Assembly (NCBI GenBank): GCA_026988445.1
Contig: JALSLF010000468.1
Span: forward strand, 1-10,405
DNA from: Bacteroidales bacterium
GTDB taxonomy: Bacteria > Bacteroidota > Bacteroidia > Bacteroidales > NBLH01
DNA: 10,405 nt
Direction of reading: 5' to 3'
Shown: one piece after another, positions 5,259 to 10,405 of the stretch
Layout: each line of letters starts with the position of its first letter
How positions within the stretch are numbered: the stretch's first letter is position 1
Program-made: the position numbers and the translations under genes
Notes under the pieces: generated by a model
What the model saw: the letters and a program-made list of their open reading frames with translations, nothing else
Database searches by the model: none
Told to the model about the DNA's origin: nothing

Positions 5259-6470
5259 TCATACAAGTTCATATCCTAATAACTTCAGTGCATCATCGGC
5301 TTTATCATTTCTCATTGGATATTTATCTGGCGTAACCCAACCTATTAATTCCTGTGTTCCTGAGGATTTAAATTGGTTTAATTTATAGTCAGGATTAAAA
5401 CAAAGATTATGTATTCGTAATTCCAGTTCATCATTAGAATAGAGTAGGTATTTTAAGGAACTTCTGATTTGTTGAATTGAATTTTCTGTTATAAATTTTT
5501 TGTCAGCACTAAAACGCCTTGTCCTCATACCTCCTGAATGCAAATTTGCATAAATCTGTCTTGCTTCGTCCTTTGTTAATTTGTCAATATTACTTTTAGA
5601 AAGAAGTTTAGAAAACAATGCTTTTGATGCTTTTGCCATTCTTTCCGTGTGATTATCATTTGACTTATCCCATTCGCAATATTCTTTAAATAGTTTTGGA
5701 ATAACTTTTTTTCTTTCAGCAGCTGTTGGTTTACGCCTATTTTCTTTAGCCCAAACAACTTTTACCCAGTGCCAAAAATGGTCGATAGAAATGTAAACTG
5801 GTACATTTGGGTATTCCTGTTCTGAAATGTCTTTAACCATTTCTTTTACTTCGTCAACTACACGCCAAAAGATAAAATACTGTTTAGCTTCTTTACCAAC
5901 CTTTGATTTTTTCTTTTTGTTTGCTCGTTTTTTTAATATTTTCTTTTCTAGTTTTGATTGTTCTTTTTCTGTTTCTTTCTCTCTCTTCTGAAATTGTTCA
6001 AATACAGTTTTGAAATTGGCAAGATCAGTTGGTTGTAAAGAGAATGATTGTTCCCAAAGATTTGAAAATTGCTTATCAATTTCATGTAAGTATTCTATGT
6101 CCGTCAGAATAGCGTTAGTTTCAATATTTTTGTAAAGCCCACCCTCTGTAAAGTTAGACGAACCAATTATGCAGGTAAAAGGCTGTTTGTTGTAATAAAA
6201 AATAATAAATTTAGAATGAAAATTATTACCTAAAAATTGTATGGTTATTCCAATATTGGAGTGTATTTTTTTTAAAGAATAATAATTTGTTGGTGGTCTT
6301 AATGAAACCAATAAGTCAATTTGTTTGGAGCTGTTAAGCCATTCGTTAATAAATTCTGTGTTAGAAAAAAAAGCAGTCGCAATCTTAATTTTATCCGCTT
6401 TTTCTGCAAAACCAGAAAGAATTGCTTTAAGGTTTTTTTCATTGTTATTTGTTAATATTATCTTCTGCAT
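5259..6470 (-). CDS. Single-HKD phospholipase-D-like nuclease with C-terminal accessory domain
   Basis: A 403-residue cytoplasmic protein with no signal peptide. Residues 1-145 form a PLD-like domain with one HKD motif: His85 and Lys87 in NFHSKFIIF, then GSSNFTEGG at 103-111. The Asp usual after HxK is Tyr92 here. One motif per chain implies that a dimer builds the active site, as in the single-HKD nucleases of restriction and defence systems. Residues about 158-195 are a highly charged Lys/Glu-rich linker, probably helical. Residues about 300-403 form a second domain; its end, TPDKYPMRNDKADDALKLLG, resembles a motif seen beside McrB-like and other defence ATPases, though this is from memory. 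The start is ATG at 6470, about 50 bases after an excellent promoter. No methyltransferase or helicase partner is adjacent. DNA cleavage in defence is an inference; DNA repair or processing is equally open. Confidence 0.82.
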   Translation of the reverse strand: MQKIILTNNNEKNLKAILSGFAEKADKIKIATAFFSNTEFINEWLNSSKQIDLLVSLRPPTNYYSLKKIHSNIGITIQFLGNNFHSKFIIFYYNKQPFTCIIGSSNFTEGGLYKNIETNAILTDIEYLHEIDKQFSNLWEQSFSLQPTDLANFKTVFEQFQKREKETEKEQSKLEKKILKKRANKKKKSKVGKEAKQYFIFWRVVDEVKEMVKDISEQEYPNVPVYISIDHFWHWVKVVWAKENRRKPTAAERKKVIPKLFKEYCEWDKSNDNHTERMAKASKALFSKLLSKSNIDKLTKDEARQIYANLHSGGMRTRRFSADKKFITENSIQQIRSSLKYLLYSNDELELRIHNLCFNPDYKLNQFKSSGTQELIGWVTPDKYPMRNDKADDALKLLGYELV

Positions 6471-6522
6471 TCTCGTCTTTTTAAGTTACCAATAACTCAT
6501 ATTATTTAATGAACTATTTAAT

Positions 6523-6554
6523 CAAATTTAAGAAATTTTTGGCAGTGATGCAAA
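6523..6554 (-). promoter_or_regulatory. Bacteroidota promoter of the PLD-like nuclease gene
   Basis: On the minus strand TTTG (6551-6554) is followed after exactly 20 bases by TAAATTTG (6523-6530), matching the -33 TTTG and -7 TAnnTTTG consensus of the primary Bacteroidota sigma factor. Transcription would start near 6516, leaving a leader of about 45 bases. It suggests ordinary, independent expression of this gene. Confidence 0.7.
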
Positions 6555-6692
6555 CAACAGTTTACAGCATATTTATTTCTGAAAGTTCTACAGTGAAAGG
6601 AAATAGTCTTAAATTGTAGTAATATAGTAGTTTAAGTTAATACTGTAACTATCTGGATATTATATGCTAAGAAGTAAAATTATGTTATAAAA

Positions 6693-6725
6693 TTACTTTG
6701 TCAAAAGCAAAATTTGACAAAGTAA
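6693..6725 (-). terminator. 13-bp stem terminator after the small lipoprotein gene
   Basis: TTACTTTGTCAAA and TTTGACAAAGTAA form a perfect 13-bp stem with a 7-base loop. On the minus strand it begins 21 bases after the stop codon and is followed by TTTTATAA. It separates the lipoprotein gene from the nuclease promoter, which lies downstream of it. Confidence 0.75.
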
Positions 6726-6746
6726 CTTTAATGTGTTATTCGATAC

Positions 6747-7277
6747 TTATTCTTTTTTATAATTAACCATATAGGCAATTTCCGATTTATCATCTGATTT
6801 GCCAATGGTTATAGTAACACTGCCAACATCCTCTTTATCAAAACTTAACATACTTCCATCCGGAGTACTCATATTCATAGAATTGGTCCAACTTTCCATA
6901 TTTTTTTCAATGGCTTCTTTAACAGCAGCAGGCTCTTTATCTGAAGTAATTTTAAAAGTAACTACTTTACTCACACCGGATACCATTACCGAGATGTTTG
7001 ATTTTTCACCATCTACAATATAAATATCAGGAAAATCATCGGGTAGATTTTTTTCATTACCGCTCACCGTAAGCTCACCATCATCGGTTTTAATAGTCAT
7101 ATTAACAGTTTCGCCGTCTTCATTTTTTTCGGTTTTTATGTCCACATCTTTACCCGTCACTTGTTTAAGTATGCCTTCTGCCATGTCTTGGGCTTTTTCT
7201 TCTTCGGTTTTTCCACTGCTGCATGAAGATAAACCGATAAATAGCAATGCAATAAATAAAAAATACAGTTTTTTCAT
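6747..7277 (-). CDS. Small acidic lipoprotein of unknown function
   Basis: A 176-residue protein with a clear lipoprotein signal: MKK, a hydrophobic core, and the lipobox GLSSC with Cys19 as the lipidated residue. The residues after the cysteine (SSGKTEEEK) are acidic, which in some Bacteroidota lipoproteins goes with transport to the cell surface; that is inference. The mature part is beta-rich and acidic, with a repeated IKT.DGE pattern, a LPDDFPDIYIVDG segment near residues 78-90 and no recognisable catalytic motif. I recall similar small lipoproteins with a GKDVDI...DGE...P.DFP pattern but no assigned function. The ATG at 7277 is the natural start. A strong terminator follows; upstream lie the REP-like hairpins and the MORN gene on the same strand. 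Confidence 0.82.
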   Translation of the reverse strand: MKKLYFLFIALLFIGLSSCSSGKTEEEKAQDMAEGILKQVTGKDVDIKTEKNEDGETVNMTIKTDDGELTVSGNEKNLPDDFPDIYIVDGEKSNISVMVSGVSKVVTFKITSDKEPAAVKEAIEKNMESWTNSMNMSTPDGSMLSFDKEDVGSVTITIGKSDDKSEIAYMVNYKKE

Positions 7278-7301
7278 AATAATTTAATTTTGGTTTATAT
7301 A

Positions 7302-7319
7302 AAAAGATACATAAAGATA
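7302..7319 (-). promoter_or_regulatory. Candidate -7 elements for the lipoprotein gene
   Basis: The minus strand carries TATCTTTA (7312-7319) and TATCTTTT (7302-7309), each matching TAnnTTTG at seven of eight positions, 25-42 bases before the start codon. No TTTG was found at the -33 distance, so this is tentative. Confidence 0.3.
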
Positions 7320-7384
7320 CTGATTATCTGAATAATTTGTATCTAAGATGTGATTAAAAGTGATTTTTTATTGATTAAAAAGCC

Positions 7385-7421
7385 GAAACGTTCAAATGTC
7401 CTTACGGACGATTTGAAGTTT
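7385..7421 (-). repeat. REP-like GNRA hairpin, copy 1
   Basis: A 37-bp unit identical to 7478-7514. On the minus strand it folds as AAAC/GTTT, TTCAAAT/ATTTGAA and GTCC/GGAC stems closed by the loop GTAA, a GNRA tetraloop, with single unpaired bases between stem blocks. Confidence 0.7.
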
Positions 7422-7424
7422 TTA

Positions 7425-7461
7425 GAAACTTTTGAACGTCCGCGAGGACTTCAAAACGTTT
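7425..7461 (+). repeat. REP-like GNRA hairpin, inverted and covariant copy
   Basis: Same architecture read on the plus strand: AAAC/GTTT, TTTTGAA/TTCAAAA and GTCC/GGAC stems closed by GCGA, also a GNRA loop. The middle stem differs from the flanking copies on both strands so that pairing is preserved. Confidence 0.65.
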
Positions 7462-7477
7462 AAAGCCAAGAAAAGCA

Positions 7478-7514
7478 GAAACGTTCAAATGTCCTTACGG
7501 ACGATTTGAAGTTT
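7478..7514 (-). repeat. REP-like GNRA hairpin, copy 2, overlapping the MORN stop codon
   Basis: Exact 37-bp duplicate of 7385-7421. Its minus-strand 5' edge overlaps the TAA stop (7513-7515) of the MORN gene by two bases, so the MORN transcript folds into this hairpin directly after the stop. It may protect the mRNA 3' end or attenuate read-through. Confidence 0.7.
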
Positions 7515-9243
7515 ATTTATGAACATCCGGTCTTTTGTTAACTTTTACTAATTTACCGTTTTTAAATTGTGCCTCATAAACCAATTTTCCATAGCGGTCG
7601 TACTCCGCAAAACGTCCGTTACGTACTCCGTTTTTATAATTTATTTCTTTTTGCGGCTTTCCGTTGTCGTACCAAACCAGCCATTTTCCTTCTTTTTTTC
7701 CCATATTGTATTGCTCTTCGCGAATTTTTGCACCGCCTTCGAGATAATACTCCCATAAACCGTGGCGTTCACCGTTAACATAGTTCCCTTTTACACTTTC
7801 ATGTCCATCGGCAAAATAGGTAATATAAGGACCGTTGTGAATTCCGTTCTTAAAGCTTTCCACTAAACGGGGAATTCCTCTTTCTGTCCAATAACGTGCT
7901 ACACCATCTTTAATATTGTCTTTGTAATAAATTTCGTATCTTTTTTGTCCGTTTTCAAACCAAGCTACCCACTTTCCGGTCATCATGCGCTTATGAAAAG
8001 TTCCTGCCATTTGTTTTTTACCACTTTCGTACCACGAAAACCAAGGACCTTCTTCTTCTCCGTTTACAAAATCTCCTTCGTAATATTTTTTACCGTTTTC
8101 GTAATAAACAATCCAATGTCCTGTTTTTAAATTGTCTTTAAAATTACCTTCTTTCCATACTTGACCATTTCCATACCAGTAGGTCCATTTCCCGTTCATT
8201 TTTCCAAGATGATAAGGTCCTTCGTTGCCTTTTTTACCATCAGTACGCCAATAAGTCCAGATACCTTCTTGCAAATCATTTTTAAAATTACCTTCAATAT
8301 CCAATTTACCATCTTCGTGATACCAAACTGCTTTCCCTTCTTTTTTACCGTTTTTAAAATTTACCTCGGTATCTAATTGTCCGTTTTTAAACCAAAATTT
8401 ATGACTTCCTTCTTTTACACCTTCAACAAAGTTTCCGTTAAATTTTTTTTCACCGGTTTCCCACCAATAAGTCCATTCGCCATCCTTTTTACCGTTTTTC
8501 AGTTTCCCTTGCATTTGCAATTGTCCGTTTTCAAACCAAACTTGATTTAAACCGCTTTCATAATTAAGCTCACTCCATTTTTTACCGCTTTGATACCATT
8601 TTTTCCACATACCTGTTTTTTTACCTTTCAGGTAAGTGCCTTGTTGTTTAATTTTTCCGTTATCATACCATTCTTGCCAAAAACCATCTTTAAAGCCCTG
8701 ATGATAAGCTCCTTGTTCTTTCAAAGTATCGTTTGGGTAATATTCCTTATAAAAACCTTCGCCTTCAAAAACCAAAGTATCGCCTGCAGGGCTAAAAGCA
8801 TTCAGCAATTTATAATCATCATCCGAAAGATAATATTCGCTTCGTTCTATCTTTCCGTTATTATATAAATAAGTCCACAAACTGTCTCTTTCATCATTTT
8901 TAAAATAGCCGGTTAATCTTAATTTTCCGGAAGGAAACCACTCAGAATATTTGCCGTTACGCTTACCCATTTTAAAATTTCCTTGACTTTTCTTTTGTCC
9001 CGAAGGATAGAAATAAGTTACTTTTCCATCTAAAATACCATAATTATATTCGGCTGTTTGGAGCAAGACTTCGTTTTCGTCCCAATATTTCCATAAGCCG
9101 GTTTCTTTTCCGGTAGTTGTCATTTTACCTTCGGCTTTCTTTTTTTTATTTTTCCAGTAAAATGTTTCCGTTTTTTGAGCCTGAATTAACAAACTCATTG
9201 ATATTGTTATAATTAATAATATCCACCTCATAGTATTTATCAT
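7513..9243 (-). CDS. Exported MORN-repeat (YwqK-type) protein
   Basis: A 576-residue protein with an N-terminal signal peptide (MRWILLIITISMSLLIQAQ). The rest is about 22 tandem MORN-type repeats of roughly 24 residues, consensus .W.Y.NGK...EG.FKNG...G.W, starting near residue 28 and continuing almost to the C-terminus. Two units are irregular: one near residues 135-175 is expanded (YYLSDDDYKLLNAFSPAGDTLVFEGEG), and one near 225 (KKWYQSGKKWSELNYESGLN) is about four residues short. Such repeats form an elongated beta-hairpin stack; in this phylum they occur in periplasmic or surface proteins, often called YwqK-like 'antitoxin component' by homology, a name that implies no proven function. ATG at 9243 is the longest start; ATG at 9231 (MRWILL) gives a more typical signal peptide. 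A -7 element at 9280-9287 lies just upstream. Confidence 0.88.
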   Translation of the reverse strand: MINTMRWILLIITISMSLLIQAQKTETFYWKNKKKKAEGKMTTTGKETGLWKYWDENEVLLQTAEYNYGILDGKVTYFYPSGQKKSQGNFKMGKRNGKYSEWFPSGKLRLTGYFKNDERDSLWTYLYNNGKIERSEYYLSDDDYKLLNAFSPAGDTLVFEGEGFYKEYYPNDTLKEQGAYHQGFKDGFWQEWYDNGKIKQQGTYLKGKKTGMWKKWYQSGKKWSELNYESGLNQVWFENGQLQMQGKLKNGKKDGEWTYWWETGEKKFNGNFVEGVKEGSHKFWFKNGQLDTEVNFKNGKKEGKAVWYHEDGKLDIEGNFKNDLQEGIWTYWRTDGKKGNEGPYHLGKMNGKWTYWYGNGQVWKEGNFKDNLKTGHWIVYYENGKKYYEGDFVNGEEEGPWFSWYESGKKQMAGTFHKRMMTGKWVAWFENGQKRYEIYYKDNIKDGVARYWTERGIPRLVESFKNGIHNGPYITYFADGHESVKGNYVNGERHGLWEYYLEGGAKIREEQYNMGKKEGKWLVWYDNGKPQKEINYKNGVRNGRFAEYDRYGKLVYEAQFKNGKLVKVNKRPDVHK

Positions 9244-9279
9244 TTAATTTTACATGCAACTCTATAACCGAATTTATAC

Positions 9280-9287
9280 CAAAATTA
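9280..9287 (-). promoter_or_regulatory. -7 element of the MORN gene
   Basis: TAATTTTG on the minus strand, an exact TAnnTTTG match 36 bases before the first ATG. No clear -33 TTTG was found. Confidence 0.5.
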
Positions 9288-9310
9288 TTACATTTTTCAA
9301 TATAAATTAT

Positions 9311-9318
9311 TAATTTTG
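9311..9318 (+). promoter_or_regulatory. -7 element of the MEMO-family lipoprotein gene
   Basis: TAATTTTG on the plus strand, exact TAnnTTTG, 29 bases before the ATG at 9348. It is the same octamer as the divergent element at 9280-9287. Its -33 position would fall on or beside the opposing -7 element, so the two promoters may compete. Confidence 0.5.
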
Positions 9319-9347
9319 ATTAAACCTTAAACCTAAATTGAACGATT

Positions 9348-10405
9348 ATGAACAAAGTATTTTCTCTTATTTTTATTTTGCTGATTTTTTCTTGTAACTC
9401 AAATCAAAAAAATATGTCTTCTATACGAAACCCTGTTGATTCGGTAGGTTTTCCGACACAAAAACAGCAAGTTGAAACTTTTATGGAACTGCTGAGCAAA
9501 AAAAATCTATATACAAAAAATGACGAAGCAAAACATACTTGGAAATCTGCCATAGTACCGCATGATGATTATGCATATGTTCAGGAACTTTTTCCGAAAA
9601 CACTTTCGGGTGTAAAGGCTAAAACTGTTTTTATGATTGGTGTAGCACATAAAGCAGCGATGCTAAATTTGCAGGACAAAATTGTTTTTGGCAGTTTTGA
9701 TTATTGGAATGCACCCTACGGGAAAGTAAAAGTATCGTCTGTTCGTAATCAAATTATAAATGATTTAGATAAAAATTTGTTTACAGTAAATAATTCAATG
9801 CAAAGCATAGAGCATTCGCTTGTACCCTTTTTACCGGTATTACAATATTTTAATAATGATTTTGAGATAATTCCAATATTGGTACCCTATATGAATTTTG
9901 ACAAGATGAATGAAATAAGTAATAATCTTGCCCAAAGTATTTTTAATTTAGCAAAGAAAAATAATTGGCAATGGGGAAAAGATTTTGTAATTCTGATAAG
10001 TACCGATGCCGTGCATTATGGAGATGAAGAATGGGGCGGTAAAAATTTTGCACGTTTTGGAACAGATTCTACCGGATATGAACATGCCGTAGCTTATGAA
10101 CATGAAATTATTGATTCTTGTTTACTTGGTGGTTTGTCTAAAGAAAAAATCAAAAAATTCACCGAATACACAGTCCAAACAGATAATTACAAAGAATACA
10201 AATGGACCTGGTGCGGCAGATACAGTGTACCGTTTGGATTGTTGGTGGACTATCATTTACAAAATTTGCTGGACGAAAAACTCAAAGATAAATTCATCGG
10301 ATACTCAACTAGTATTGCCAAACCCGTTTTGGATTTAAAGCCTATTGGTATGGGAACAACGGCAAATGCGAACTTACACCACTGGGTAGGCTACTGTGCT
10401 ATTGG
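9348..10405 (+). CDS. amrB: MEMO1-family lipoprotein (AmmeMemoRadiSam system protein B-like), 3' end at window edge
   Basis: At least 352 codons are open to the window end. The N-terminus MNKVFSLIFILLIFSC is a lipoprotein signal with Cys16 as the lipidated residue, so the protein should be anchored outside the cytoplasm. The body matches the MEMO1 fold, related to non-heme-iron extradiol dioxygenases. Candidate metal-site residues are in their family positions: His72 (PHDDYAY), His101 (GVAHKA), Asp220 and His223 (STDAVHYG) and Cys289 (WCGRYSVPFG). EHSLVPFLP near 156 is another family signature. The final residues TANANLHHWVGYCAIG resemble the usual family C-terminus, so only a few codons are probably missing. 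Neither the AMMECR1-like (A) nor the radical SAM (S) partner is visible; they could follow beyond the edge. The biochemical role of the family in bacteria is not settled. Confidence 0.88.
   Translation, partial: MNKVFSLIFILLIFSCNSNQKNMSSIRNPVDSVGFPTQKQQVETFMELLSKKNLYTKNDEAKHTWKSAIVPHDDYAYVQELFPKTLSGVKAKTVFMIGVAHKAAMLNLQDKIVFGSFDYWNAPYGKVKVSSVRNQIINDLDKNLFTVNNSMQSIEHSLVPFLPVLQYFNNDFEIIPILVPYMNFDKMNEISNNLAQSIFNLAKKNNWQWGKDFVILISTDAVHYGDEEWGGKNFARFGTDSTGYEHAVAYEHEIIDSCLLGGLSKEKIKKFTEYTVQTDNYKEYKWTWCGRYSVPFGLLVDYHLQNLLDEKLKDKFIGYSTSIAKPVLDLKPIGMGTTANANLHHWVGYCAI

Noticed and set aside
7385..7514. CRISPR-like repeats
   Set aside because: There are only two identical units, the middle unit is inverted and itself a hairpin, and there is no regular unique spacer array or cas gene.

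Overview
The window looks like a chromosomal segment of an AT-rich member of the Bacteroidota. The evidence is lineage-typical proteins (a TonB-plug/macroglobulin-like protein without a barrel, a long YwqK-type MORN protein, two lipoproteins), exact matches to the Bacteroidota promoter -7 element TAnnTTTG, and no Shine-Dalgarno sequences. No tRNA, rRNA, transposase or CRISPR array was seen.

Layout from left to right. 1-1293 (minus) is the N-terminal 431 codons of a YgiQ-family radical SAM protein, cut by the window edge. 1294-2631 is a 1.3 kb gene-free stretch packed with nested repeats: a long imperfect inverted repeat with a perfect 20-bp palindrome at its centre, small hairpins, a 76-bp direct repeat, a 102-bp tandem repeat, a two- or three-hairpin structured element, and several copies of a 19-21-bp mini-element that twice interrupts another repeat. 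2632-5022 (minus) encodes an exported protein with a macroglobulin-like domain and a TonB plug domain. 5259-6470 (minus) encodes a single-HKD phospholipase-D-like nuclease with a separate C-terminal domain, behind a textbook Bacteroidota promoter. 6747-7277 (minus) is a small lipoprotein followed by a strong terminator hairpin. 7385-7514 holds three REP-like hairpins with GNRA loops. 7513-9243 (minus) is a 576-residue protein of about 22 MORN-type repeats. From 9348 (plus) to the window end runs a lipoprotein of the MEMO1/AmmeMemoRadiSam-B family, divergent from the MORN gene across a 104-bp interval with an exact -7 element on each strand.

The genes do not form one obvious pathway. Four of the six are exported or envelope-associated. 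The YgiQ protein and the PLD-like nuclease are the exceptions, and the nuclease is a solitary candidate defence or DNA-processing gene. The most unusual part of the window is the non-coding material, where several hairpin families show compensatory base changes, and where filled and empty versions of a repeat reveal insertion of a mini-element of about 20 bp.
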